NCBI GenBank assembly: GCA_038277395.1
Contig: CM076192.1
Location: 192,696,863-192,760,862 of the forward strand
Direction: 5' to 3'
Length of the DNA stretch: 64,000 bases
Origin: Dryocosmus kuriphilus
Lineage: Eukaryota > Arthropoda > Insecta > Hymenoptera > Cynipidae
This document shows positions 45,375 through 57,239 of the stretch, piece by piece. Position numbers and translations under genes: made by a program. The notes under the pieces are model-generated. The model was not told the origin of the DNA and did no database searches. It saw only the letters and a list, made by a program, of their open reading frames with translations. Position 1 is the first letter of the stretch. Each line of letters starts with the position of its first letter.

Positions 45375-46555
45375 GTAAAAATTCAAAAAACTATAAACTT
45401 TCATGTAATTTTTTTGCGCTCATTTAAGTAAATACATAAAATTGACAAAAAATTCTCAGAAAGCAATCGTAGTACTTCGAAAAATACATATATTACGTTC
45501 AGAACATTTTAGCTCTAGGACTGAAAAATTTCGAAAGAATGGATGTTGAATATATGTTAGTGAATGTGAGGTGAAAATGCGCCCCTGCGACTGGTCACAG
45601 AAACACTTTTATTCACACCCCTACACGTTTCCAGTGTTTATCGTTGAGGCACCCTGCGAATGGTCACAAAAATAATTGCGGTCATACGCATAATACTTTC
45701 CAATGTTTTGCGGTGGCCGGAAGGCAACCCTGTAATTGATCGCGAAAATACTTTCACTCATACCCTTACCCCTTCCAGTTTTCGGCTGGAACCGGGAAGG
45801 CACCCATATGACTACTAGTCACAAAAATGATTTCAGTCACACTACTACCCCCTTTCAATGTTTTCTGTTGTTCGAGAAAGCACCTCTTTGAATGACACAA
45901 AAATACTTTCAGTCCCACTCCTACCCCTTTCAGGTGTTTTTTGGGAGCAGGGGGGCATCTCTGGGACTGGACACAAAACTACTTTTAGTCGCACTCCAAA
46001 CAATTTACAGTACTTTGCGATGGGCACCCCATGACTGTCATCAGAAGTGCTTTCAGTCACAACCCAACCACAATTTAATGTTATGCGGGGACACCATCTT
46101 AGTGATCACGCAAATACCTTCCGTCATAAAAATACCCCTTTCATGTGTTTTTCTGGGGCGTCAATGTACCCCTGTGATTAGTAACAAAAATGCATTCAGT
46201 CACACGGTTACCCTTTCCCAATGCTTTTTGTTGGGGCAGAAAGACACCAATGTGACTGGAAACAGAAATAGTTTCATTCATACCCCTACCACTTTCATGG
46301 GTTTTTCGGGGGACAGGAATGTACCTCTGTAACTAGGCACGTAAGTACATTCAGTCACACCCCCTGACACTTTCCAGTGTTTTTCGGAGGGATTCACTCT
46401 GTGTGTTCACACAAAAATACATTCAGTTACACTTTTACACTTTCCAATGTTTTGCGGGGATCGGGAAGGCACTCCTGTGACTGGCATAGAAACACATTCA
46501 GTTAGGCCCCTGCGCCTTTCCAATGTTTTGCGGGGGAAGGCACTGTGTGCTTTGT
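45375..46555. mobile_element. M4: minisatellite element lacking the right arm
   Basis: Paralogue of M2: left arm directly after the H2 stop, about 13 units (45585-46550), then an abrupt change to GAGCGTTCCAAAGCAATTCGTGG at the same point as in M2. Confidence 0.7.
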
Positions 46556-48454
46556 TCCGAGCGTTCCAAAGCAATTCGTGGTATCGCGGTTTCGGAAGTT
46601 TATCGAAAGCCCTCAGAAGTTGCATTTATGCGAATAATGTTTTTGAAGCAAAATGTTCTATTTTTTATGAAATGATTCATTTAGAGCTCTAACTTGTGGT
46701 AATGACTCCAGCACCTGGGACATGGGCTAGACTGGAAAAGAAATGTTCAAGAAAATAATTTTTCATTATGTTTTTCATTATTTTACAGAAATACTTATGA
46801 GTTCCGTTTGTTCCAAAATATCATCATCTTAGGTTGCCTTTTTGGATATTAGGTTAAATGGTTAAGGAAATAAAATTTCGCTTTCAACCTATTCTGTTAG
46901 AAATTATTATCTATTCTTAAAAATAAAAAGTATAATTTTTCTCAAAGAGAACTCCAAAGCTTTTTCTTTTTGAACTAAAAATGATCGTAAGATGCCATTT
47001 CTGGTTTTGATTCTCGGGTGAAGGCAGTCTAGATCCACCATGGTCTTTACTTTAACTATTCGTGAATACGTTGCTTTATATTAACGTTAAACCCAATAAT
47101 CTGTAACCCATTAAAGTTACAGTAATCTTTTAAAATAAACAGCGCCTTTTCTTTACCAAATTACGTGCTGTGGGATCTGGAAGATTAGAACTGAATATTC
47201 CACTGGACATTAATTCTGTACTAATTACGAACGCAGCTTCACATGTTCGCAAGTAGATAGGCTCCGTGGATTGAAATTTATTGTTCAGCTCAGGTATGCA
47301 AATATAATTCAAAGTCTTTCCTGCGTATTTCTGAGATATCGAACTATATACAGGTTTTGAATAATTTATTAAATTAAATCTCCATCTTCCTCCTGCTCCT
47401 CCTCTTCATCCTCCACCACAGATGAAGCAAGCGTAGAAAAGGTCTGATTCGAGAAAAATCGATTCCCTTTCTCATTGCACTATAATGAAGTTAGTCCAAA
47501 ATGCGAGAAAAGATTTTTGCATAATATAGTTTAAAAATGTATTATCATATTTTTAATAAAATTGCTCATGATCAAACCAAGGCCAATTTGTATATAAAAT
47601 TAAATCAAATTACCATTTTTAAAATGTCAATTGTATATCAAAGCATTACACAGACTACAAGATTTCCCCCGCTGAGGTTTGCAGTTGCTTCCTCACGAAA
47701 TTTTTGGCGCTGAATTCGATTCTCGAACAATTTTGGAAGAATTTTTGAAATATTAACTTCTAGAAACTACCATATCAGTAAATTCCAATTTCTGAGGTAT
47801 CTATTCACCAAAAGCTTCCTCTGGTCGATTTCCTGTGAACTGTCTGTCAAAGAGATTTTCGAGGCCGCTGATTACCAATTTTGAGCCTGAGTTAAAATTC
47901 TTAAAATTGTGGATAAAGTGTGACAGATATATTAGGTGTTAAAGGAGAGAGGAGTAAAAATAGAAGAGTGTGAAATAGTGGGGGGGGGGGCATTATTATG
48001 ATAGGGAAGAAAATGATGAGAAAGTGAAACGGAGGCCCTACAGAAGCGTAAGGATAGACGAATTTTAAATTATGAGTAATTGTTAGATGATGGTAACGGC
48101 GAGTAAGATTTATTAGAATAAGATGCCGCTGCGCTTTGTCGCTCTTGTACTAAAATTCAAAGCACGTGTTTAATGAATAAGGCAAATAATTAATGAGTTA
48201 TTTAAATCCTGATCCTTTCTATTCAATTACATATACAAATATCATAGGCCAAACGATATATCTCAAACCAGAGATTCACTTCTACACTTGCCTCTACTCA
48301 GGAGGAGTAAGGGAGTTGGTGGAGGAGGTGGAAGATGAGAATTTTAACTCCTAATATTGAGGAATAGCTTTGGAAGAGTTAAAAATACTCACGCGTTCAT
48401 GATAAAGGTAAAAGTATATACCACGCAAAATGATTCCTCTATTTCTTCGTACAG
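46556..48454. other. Spacer X, copy 4
   Basis: Non-coding; paralogous to copies 1-3. A G-run (about 10) lies at 47981-47990. It ends in the acceptor ATTTCTTCGTACAG before H3. Confidence 0.6.
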
Positions 48455-48809
48455 ATTTCCCAGCCTGGGAACCGTGTGCTTTGCTGCGTGTCTTGCAGCT
48501 TACAAAATGAAGATTTTGGTTACAAACGGCTTGTTCGTGTGGTCAATCCAGACAGGACCTGAACAAGAATATATTGTATCATCAACAACCGATGGTGAGG
48601 TTCTTGCAATACTGGAAGATATGAAGTTTCTTAAAGGAGTATATGATGCCAACGGAAAGCGGATGAAAGCACACATGAAAGACGGCAAGTTTGAGCCTAT
48701 GACCTCAAAAGAGGTGGCGGAAGCTCTAACAGACATCCGCTACGTAAGCTCAGGCTTTTTTTCAACTGAACCTGGAAACTACGATTCTCTACAGCATCTA
48801 TACAGTTGA
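48455..48809 (+). pseudogene. Last exon H3, decayed copy
   Basis: The acceptor is TTTCTTCGTACAG. Relative to H1/H2 it has lost about 45 nt and about 85 nt from the 5' half. In phase 1 it meets TGA after about 18 codons. The 3' half is intact in another frame: QEYIVSSTTDGEVLAILEDM through NDGKFEPM-like sequence to EPGNYDSLQHLYS and TGA (48807-48809). An AATAAA signal at 48827-48832 lies shortly after the stop. This is probably the native 3' end that M2 and M4 displaced in the other copies. Confidence 0.6.
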
Positions 48810-48826
48810 ATTTAATATTAGAATTA

Positions 48827-48832
48827 AATAAA
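48827..48832 (+). promoter_or_regulatory. Putative poly(A) signal of H3
   Basis: AATAAA 18 nt after the H3 stop codon. The stop-proximal 3' regions of H1 and H2 are different sequence (minisatellite element). Confidence 0.45.
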
Positions 48833-50042
48833 ATAGTTATTAAGCTAAGGATAAGGAAATATTTAATTTCTTTACAGTTAAAGGTCTAAAATATCTCCAA
48901 AGTTTGTTTTTCTGGAATCGTATTCACAGGATTTCTTGTACAATACACTAGTGTCGATTACTGATTTCATTGTATTTCTAATTTATGAATATAAGACTTG
49001 ATATAAAATATATATGTACTAAAATACAACTTTTATCTTTACTTGGACGACCAAAGCTTCTTGCGTTTAAAAATAAAACGCTTGAAGTAATTTTGGATGA
49101 CTTCAAACATTTCCGAGTACTTTCAATGTTTTGAAGGTTTTCCCAAAGATTTTACTGATAACTATAGTAGTATAACTAAGAGGATACGGAGAACGCACGA
49201 GATACTTCGCCCTGTCGCCGATAGATCGCTCCACTAATCCGTCAGTGGTTCGCGACAGTGCTAAGTTATCGAAATTCGGTATTACCCTCAGTCGGTATGG
49301 TAGGATTCTAGACCTATTAGAAGTATGGTAGTTTTTTACCATTAGTCGGTAAGGTAGGATCCTGTGACATGTAGTTAAAATCAGCTGGTAAGGTAGAAGT
49401 GTGTTAGTTGAAAATTCTATAGTTTTTTACCATCACTCGGCAATGTAGATATCTCGGACACATAGTTGGCATCATTCGGTAAGGTAGAAATCTGTCAGGT
49501 GTGAAGTAAACTATTTCACGTTTGTCGTTAAAGAAGGGTTCTATTCCAGACTACACACCACGACTACTGACGTTGTTTATGTCCGTGCTAAGGTTATTCT
49601 CGATTATTTTAGTAAGCAATAGATAGAGACACGAAGTTACCGCCCTTATCCCTTCCCTCACCCATAAGCATGCAGAAATGCAGTCAAGTTTATGTTTGGG
49701 ATTCCCAGTTTCTAGACACGCACCGACAGGTTTCGAGATGAAATTTCTCGACATGAATGTAGGGTTCATGAAATGCTTACCAGTAAAAGCTTCTACTCAT
49801 CGATGTTTCAAAGTAGCCTGTAAAATTCAGCTGAAAATCCATCGTAATCCTTGCTGCTCTTGTTGTTTGAAGGAACGAAGCGGAAAATGTACAACTTATC
49901 CACAAATTAAAAACTAAGTTGATATGGTTTAACTAAAGTTAAACTTCTCTAAATTAAAATTTTTTTCTGTTAATTCAAAAAAGCTTAACCTAAGAATACA
50001 ACTTGGAATCTTAACCTATTTAGACAGGGGAACAAAATTTTC
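48833..50042. other. Non-coding; short imperfect repeats at 49260-49510
   Basis: No gene. Four or five imperfect repeats of TCGGTAAGGTAG(A/G)A with a TAGTTTTTTACCAT companion occur at irregular spacing (about 50-65 bp). Confidence 0.45.
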
Positions 50043-51710
50043 TTAAGAATATATAAATTCACAACCGGCAAGCCATATGATGTTTGAGGTATCAATACCT
50101 TTCATCACGTCATCATCAGGATATTTCATCTCATCATCATCTCTCACAACGTCGTCAACAAGTTCATAATTATCATCATCATCGATTTTACTTGAAGTGT
50201 AATTTCTAATAGCAGGCTGATCCAGAGAAGCCAAGGATCTGATTATTTGCTGAGAGCAGGAGCATTTCGAACTGCATAATCTTCATACCAGTACTGGAAT
50301 GGAATGGAAGCTTCTAATGTGTTCCCGTGAGGGTTTACATTGTTCGTCTTTTTTTTTGTTGCTCCACTATTCCTTTGCAGACCCCCCACACACATAATTT
50401 TTTGGTGGGACGGGGACCCACAGTTTAAGGTGGGTTCCGAACCACCAAGAACAACGACTTAAAGTACTTAGAGAACCTTTTTCTCTAGAGGTATCCTCTT
50501 TCAGATTTTCCTTTTAGACAAGTGATGCTTATGAGTTGAATTTCATTCGATGAAAACAACCAAGCTTGTAGTGAAGCTATTTGTGTCCAGAATGTTTCAT
50601 CATGTAAGCTAATTCCTATATCGCAACTGGAAAGGATTTCCGCAGAGGGTTTGAGTAACGTTTGAGTTTCACGTGCTGGATTAGTCGCAGTTGAATATAT
50701 ATGTTGGTTTGACTCGCAAATAATATGATTTATGGTTCTTTTGCATGAATTACAATATTCCAGATTCGATAAGAAGTAATTTTGATCATCAACTGTTAAG
50801 GCCATATAGGGATCCTTTGGCAATATATAGGCTACTTCTGTAATATTTTCAATTAGTTTTTGATGCACTGGATAGGGATGCATTTTATATAATCGGTATT
50901 TTTTTCTCTCCAATAAAGGTATGTCGATGGACAATAACAATCTTCCAGAGTGATAATCTATATCTGCCTTTCCTACTTCGTGCAGACTTTCAGCTCTGGC
51001 GTATGCACTTGGAATAGGAAATTCTTGGGCACTTGCGTCGTTATGAACGTCTGTAATAATTTCTTCAATTTGAATATTGGTGATCAATGATGGGTGAATT
51101 TTTCTCAGCCTGGCACTTATTACTATATCAGTAAAATGTGGTATTGTGTCCCGTGAGTGATTAAAGCTTTCTTCCATATGAGCTGTCCACTATCTCAGAT
51201 AATTTTGGTATAACAGGTCATTTATAGCTTTCTCTTGTATCTGAGAATTTTTGATAGCATTATTTAATAAACTTTGGATTAATTTGATTTCAGCTTTTCT
51301 CCAATCTATTTCGTTATGAATACCTTGAACTTCGGCTTTAACTACATGGGTTTGTTGTCTTAAAACTTTACTTAGATTATCTTGTCTATAGTAAATTTCA
51401 TTGATAGAATTTGTGTATTCTTCACCGTCTTCTGTAGTCATGAGTCCAACTATAGGTCCTAGAACAGATCCTATGAACCCTAACATCGGAACTCTGCGTT
51501 TTTGCATAGTCCTGGGTTGTGTGTTAGCTTCAGGTTCACAGCTCTTGATTTCCGAGACTATTCACCATAGTTTATCATATTTTGTTTTAATTTTGTCGAG
51601 CTTCGTTGTCAGGGTGTACAATTCCACTTCGTGACAGCAGTCCTTCTTTATTAACTCTTGGAGACAGCTTCTATAATTTTCACGGATGTCGTTCTGGATT
51701 TAATCAAAAT
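50043..51710 (-). pseudogene. Envelope-like (Baculo_F / errantivirus type) fragment, broken
   Basis: Main minus-strand pieces: 51190-51507, 50485-51177, and a possible acidic tail 50043-50234. The piece at 51507 starts with a basic RR site followed by a hydrophobic, Gly-rich stretch (about residues 7-22) and a predicted coiled coil, the layout of the F1 start in baculovirus F and insect errantivirus envelopes. The next piece (230 codons) has a Cys-containing ectodomain part. A readable upstream part (51520-51700) contains an in-frame stop. There is a stop between 51190 and 51177, and a SINE fragment cuts the frame near 50493. No gag/pol of the same element is adjacent on this strand. It is an old, non-functional remnant. 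Confidence 0.65.
50298..50494 (-). mobile_element. 5'-truncated SINE copy
   Basis: Inverted relative to the SINE at 61801-62155 and similar over about 190 nt (GGTTCTCTAAGTACTTTAAG, GGTTCGGAACCCACCTTAAACT, ACATTAGAAGCTTC). The tRNA-like head is missing. It interrupts the envelope-like fragment. Confidence 0.75.
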
Positions 51711-54700
51711 GGAGATGTTCACTGAAGTTCCCGATGCCCAAAAATATCACGATCCTCCAATAAGTGTTGTGACATGCAACCTTTTTCCCTAGTGAAATAT
51801 CACCAGAAAAATAGTGTGATCGGCAGGGTCATGCAGAAGGCCATCTGAGGTAACCCCAAAATTCAAGAAAATCGGTACCTCTAAACCAAACTCGACAAAA
51901 AGAAACTCCAAAACTTCACTCAGAGCGATAAACCACAAACTATAAACGATACACAATACAGCTCAAAAGGAACCTTTCTTAAAACGATAAACCGCGGGCG
52001 CCAGCCCTTTCTTAGGTAGGAAGACGCGGGACCTCAGATATAAATTTTGCCGCCTAGCTCAGTCTCTAAAAATATAGATTAACATAGAGGGGGTGGTTCT
52101 CGTATTAAATTAGCATATCCCAGATTAAAATAAAATTAACAACTTATTAAACGTCGGATAAATAGACCTCGAAATTATAATTGGCTGATGAAAAGTTGGC
52201 AAGTTTACATTTTAAAATTATACACAGAATTCCGGAAAAAGAAACGAGTCAATCGGAGTTAGCGAAATCAACAACATAAAGCAAAAAAAAAAAAAAGAAA
52301 CAAATTCAAACACAAAATCGGTGAGTTAAAGCTACTTTTTGTACGATAAAGATTCCTCGACAACAATAAATCAATAAGGCGTGATCAATTTAAGCAATAA
52401 AGTAAAAACAATAATTACCATAAATAGCGGCTAACGGACATAATAAAAGAAAATCGCATGAGTCTCATTATACTGTGAACGAAAGGGGGAGGGGGGTGTA
52501 GCGAAAGGGAGGACGTTTTAGACTCCAAAATGAGTGTTAAACGAGTAATTTCCTAACGAAAGATTAGGCTATAATAAAAACGGGGTAATTGTTCAATGCA
52601 GCGAAACTAACATGATAGAACAAATCAAGGAAGGTCAAGATAATAGTTAGCTACACATTCTGAAGCAATAAAGGGGGTTGGAAGTTACAGTTACTTTCAA
52701 ATTACTACTACTTATGCAATCAAGTTATTAAAATTGGGAACAATCAAATCTATGTTTCTCAAGCACTAGGGTCACGGGGCGGGGGCACGCGGTTCGAGAG
52801 GCACGATATGGTGAGTCATGATGGGTCGTATGAAAATGAATCTCGACCATAAGATCAGGTACGTTAAGGGAAAGGGTTTAATACACGTCAGGGTTTACGA
52901 AAAGCGATACATGTTAGACTCAGCGATACAATGTAAAAATTACCTAGAATACAGGCAGAATCCACCCTTCGGCACTCCGTGACTCGAATAAATTAGCAAT
53001 ACATAGTAACAAGGTCAAACGGGAAAAATACTGGGGAGCGACAAATCAAAAGAATACACCTCATTAAAACTGACTAGTACGGCCAAGGAACCGAGAAGGT
53101 ATTTCCAAAATTTGGGCACGCTTGGCTGTACTATTTTAACAGAAGTTCAGTCTTACCTTAAAATACAAGCGAGGAAACCGGAGCAAGAAACGTGACGAAT
53201 TTTTACAGCGAGGTGACACTTCGGTGTACAGAACGAGAGTATTCACAAATTATCAATTCCTAGGCTCGACGGCGTGTGCTGGCTTGGCGAAAACAGGGGG
53301 AACATAGGGTTGTATGGTAGGGATAACGAACGTCCGAACGCACGAGAGTGAGAGAGAGCGCGCGGACCCGCGTTCCTAATTGGTCTATTGACACGTCGCC
53401 TGTCCTTCTCTTCACGAAGTCTTCCATCCTTCCGATTCCGTCCTTCGACAACCGCTGAGAATTTGGCCCTCTCCTTGTCTTTTGGAGAAGCCGTGGAACT
53501 CGGGAGTTGAAGGCCGGAGAAACGGCCGGATCCTTAAAATGTGTCGATTGTGGTTGTCACTGGACCTCGAAAATTATAAAATGCAAAATAGAAATTTGTT
53601 CTACTTCTTAATTTTAAAGAGAACTAACCAAATCATTCAAATCTAGTACTCTAGAGAGAACTAGCAAAATCGTTCCACTCTAACGTCTTAGAGGGAACTA
53701 CCAAAACCATTCAACCCTATTATTTCAGGGAGAATTACCCAAATAAATATTTGTAGTCTCACCCTTCCTCACTGGTACTGGTGCCTGGGTCTTGGAGTGT
53801 GATTCTACTCTTCAAGTCCTCAGCCGGAACTTGCCAAGCATATTGGACGGCGATAACTGCCCCCTTCCTCCTTCTTCAGCGGGAACTTTGCCTGGCATCT
53901 TAAAAGTTGAAGCTGACGTAGCGATAAATAAACTAAAGATGAAGACATGCGTGAAGGTCTCTTGACTGATAAGAAGCCTCCCCGCATGGGAGGTGACGAC
54001 GAAACCTTTTTTTAAAGACGCAATGCGGAGGCTCTCAACTCAAAATTCGGGGTTGTTTCTTGGTACCAGATGTACCCAGGTGCATATAAACATAGAATGT
54101 GTGTCGAAAGAAATAATTAGAACAATTTATAGGTAAATAAATATATCAAGGAGTGCCGACTCTACCTTCAGTGTCAGATCGCGTGTTTCCAAGAAGGCAA
54201 AATTAAGGGTACCGATCAAATTTTAGTTATAAAACGAAATTTGGGATGTGGAATAAAATTGCTACATCCCAGTGTGAGTGAGCCTCATCGGCTCCAATTT
54301 TTCATAGAACATTCCTGAATTCATCTCTAGGGGCTGGATTCCGTACCGCGATTGACCTCCTAGGACAATAGGGAGTGAAAGAAATGAAATCCACCTCCAT
54401 GTTAATGGACTGATCTGCTTCATCTGTACATAGAAGATTATTTTAGAAAAAGTTTTAAAATTCGTGGTAGCCTTTCAGAAAGAGAAAGAGTCGAAGGCAA
54501 CCTCCAATTCCTCTTCCATCTTTTTTGTTTTGTTTTTGTTTTATTATTTTCTTTTATTTTCGCTTCGTCTTTCTTAAAAGGCAATTTTATTACAATCCAT
54601 ACAAAGATTCATGGTTACATGTAGTAATTTTATACAATATAGGCTTATACAAAATTTGGATTATAATAGTCCCCTTATATATAATTACATAAAATTTCTT

Positions 54701-54802
54701 GCTGGATTTGAAATTCTTCTTTTAATCATTCTTCTTTAATTTTCGATATCCTGCTATTGAAGGCGTTTATTTCTTTTAAATTTTTTATCACAATATTTTA
54801 GG
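51711..54802. other. No gene recognised (3.1 kb)
   Basis: Mixed composition. GC-richer patches lie at 52760-52820 and 53330-53540 and a run of similar GAGAACTA(A/G)C phrases at 53610-53740. ORFs are short and unrecognised. It may be the leader or LTR part of a decayed retroelement, but I found no matching LTR pair. Confidence 0.35.
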
Positions 54803-55138
54803 ACATGTGGTTAGGGAACCATTCTATCAGAGACGGCTCAAATATCTCATCCACTTGGCTTACTGTCACCAGCCATAATTCAAGTCAAAACTTTAACGCA
54901 ACAGCTCTGGAAGCAGAATCTAGGCTGGGACGGGGCAGAGCCTTAAGCCATCTACACACAATGGATACGTTACCGAGAAGATTTAGAATCACTCAACGAA
55001 ATCGAGATACCAAGACGGGTCGCCGGAGGCTAGAAGATCATTCTACATTGTCATGGGTACGCTGATTCATCAGAAAAGGCTTACGGTGTCTGCATATTCC
55101 TGCGAGCCACAGATCCATCGGGAGTCATTTATGTCAGA

Positions 55139-55522
55139 TTGCTCTGTGCGAAATCTCGCGTAGAGCCACTGAAGCAACAATCTCGACCGAATCTGAAACT
55201 CTGTACAGCCTTGTTGCTTACAGAATTAGTTCAGACAGTCAAGGAATCGATAGAGTTGGCGGGTCTTCACGATACCTTCTGGACTGATAGAGAAATTGTT
55301 CTGGTATGGCGTGCAAAGGAACCGAAGAATCAACTCACCCTCATCGCCAGCAGATGCAGCAAGATTCAACACCTCACTGATGTCAGTTACTGGAGGCTTT
55401 TCCCAACTGAAATAAATCCAGCCGACCTTGTATCTAGAGGACTACCACCGAAGGAACTCATTGTAAACGCTTTGTGGTGGACAGGACACCATGGTTGGAA
55501 TGGAACCTGGACACACACCTAG
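55139..55522 (+). pseudogene. BEL/Pao RNase H-connection region
   Basis: The longest clean frame of the element (127 codons), covering the end of the RT/RNase H module with FWTDREIVLVWRA (acidic D in TD) and the conserved EINPADLVSRG connection. It would have served reverse transcription. It is followed by a frameshift before the integrase part. Confidence 0.75.
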
Positions 55523-56060
55523 TGACGGTCAGACACCAGAAGGAGTACCTAGATGGAGTAAATATGCTATGCAACATTTCGGTGTGCCCACGCCACGCAT
55601 CCTTGACAATTTCTCTATTCTACGAGACTTTTTACGAGCAAAAAGTTCACCCTTCAGAATTTATCAAATTATCACCGAAATAAAGCAAGAACGCTGGAAG
55701 AAAACTGCCTCCATTTACGAACTCCATCGGGCACTGCTTTTTTAAATCAAATTCAACCAACGCGAAGAATTCGCAAAAGAACTAAGGTGTTTAGTACGCA
55801 AGGATTCTCTCAGATCAAAAAATCGCGTGACGGGATTGAATCCTTTTATTGATCAAGACGGCCTGCTACGAGTTGGAGGCCGATTGGTTAATTCAGACAG
55901 ACCTGAGGATTATGGGCACCCTGTCATCTTGGAAAGCAGCCATCGATTGACGAAGCTCATAGTTATAGAGGAGCACGAACGTTTGCTACACGCTGGGGAC
56001 CAGAGTAAGTTTTGGCCAATCTCCGACTAAGATATACGAAATATAAGAGGAGGGAACTTA

Positions 56061-56486
56061 ATGAAGGAGGTTATCCGAAAGTGCCATTCTTGTGCTCGAG
56101 CGAATCCAATTTCCGTCACCACTAAGATGACACATCTGTCAGCTAACAGAACCAAGAAGACGAGACTTTTTTTACTCTCAGGTGTAGAATATGCGTGGCC
56201 AATTGACATCAAGACCGGCACTAGACGCAGCCAAGCTAAGACCAAGCGATACATTGCAGTCTTTGCCTGTCTCTGTACGAAGGCAATCTACTTGGAAATC
56301 GTTACTTCTTTAACAATAGCTCTCAATAGGGTTCTCAAACGATTGATCGCTCGCCGAGGCAAGGAAGCCAATCTCTACTCGGATAATGGGTCTAACCTCG
56401 TTGATGCCAGGGAACTACAGGGCCTCGAGAAAATGCTACAAGCAGCAAACGTATGGGAATATTTCAGTGCTGATGGAATTAAATAG
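56061..56486 (+). pseudogene. BEL/Pao integrase core, broken
   Basis: A frame with KCHSCARAN (zinc-binding Cys pair), AWPIDIKTG (first D), LCTKAIYLEIVTSLT and NLYSDNGSNLVDA (second D). It stops just after the place of the third acidic residue region (DGIK stop, where the family has a W and then H-x-P-H). The next frames continue the C-terminal domain to about 57.05 kb. Confidence 0.75.
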
Positions 56487-57239
56487 CATTTCATTCATCC
56501 GCATTCACCAGATTTCGGCGTACACTGGGAACTGATGTCAGATCCGTCAAACACCGTATTTGAAGTGTCTTCGGAGATTTAATTTTCACCTTCGAGAAAT
56601 ACTACACAGTTCTGACACAAATTGAGGCCTACCTCAATTCAAAGCCAATAAACTACCTCTCAGATGAATCAACCGATCCATTCTCATTGACTCCAGGGCA
56701 CCTCCTTATAGGAGAGCCGATAGAGGCTCCGTCTGAAGTATATGTCATTGAGGTTCCAGAAAATCGCCTCAGTGTCTGGGAGCACTTGCAAAAATTCAAG
56801 CAGCGTGTCTGGAAACGGTGGCATGAGGAGTGTTTGAGCAGTTTTCAAGAACTAACCAAATGGCGGCGTAATTTAACGGACATACTGCAGATCGACAACA
56901 TTGTCCTCTTGAATGGTGAAAATCTTCGGACTTTAAAATAGGTGGTGGGAAAGTCTTCCGCCTCACATCCAGGAAAGAACGGAGCGATTCGTGTATCTAC
57001 TGTCACCACAGCGAGTGTTGATTTCAAGCGAGCCCTAAAATAATTGTGTGCTTGCCTCGAGAGGACGGAAGAGTTTGGAGACAATTAAGTTTCCCTTGTG
57101 TTTCAATGTGCATTTAACAGGTTTATTTTTTGAAAATGGATATTATCAGTTTCGAAAGCCTACCCTCGAGCATTCCAAGGGAAGAGAATGTTTGAGATTC
57201 ACTCAATTTGTAACATTCCTGTGTGTGTTTCAGGTCTGC

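Larger units (their letters stand above)
25494..47440. repeat. Tandem segmental duplication, two units
   Basis: Unit 1 (about 25494-40240) and unit 2 (about 40241-47440) have the same order: TTTTAAGG satellite, minisatellite element (M1/M3), spacer X (28.25-29.80 / 42.99-44.57), last exon (H1/H2), minisatellite element (M2/M4), second spacer X. Without the 7.9-kb gypsy insertion unit 1 is about 6.85 kb, close to the 7.2 kb of unit 2. The junction is at GGTTCGAAGGTATTTTAAT (40240): left of it the sequence follows the spacer also seen at 43910 and 47437, right of it the satellite as at 25494. H3 (48455) follows M4 and its spacer. Within each unit, M-X-H already appears twice, so an older, smaller duplication preceded the large one. 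Confidence 0.75.
54803..57066 (+). mobile_element. BEL/Pao retrotransposon, decayed pol region
   Basis: Several + frames with stops and frameshifts together read the 3' part of a BEL/Pao pol. The RT-RNase H part includes the phrases LTQQLWKQNLGWD, SEKAYGVCIFLRATDPSG, LKLCTALLLTELVQTVKES, KIQHLTDVSYWR and EINPADLVSRGLPP. The integrase zinc-binding part includes GLLRVGGRL and KCHSCARAN. The integrase core follows (LYSDNGSN), and the C-terminus has TPGHLLIGEPIEAP and WHEECLSSFQELTKW. LTRs, gag and the 5' half of pol are not seen. Confidence 0.8.

Noticed and set aside
53260..53451. Short ORF in the GC-richer patch at 53.3 kb
   Set aside because: 63 codons, no domain and no conserved neighbour.
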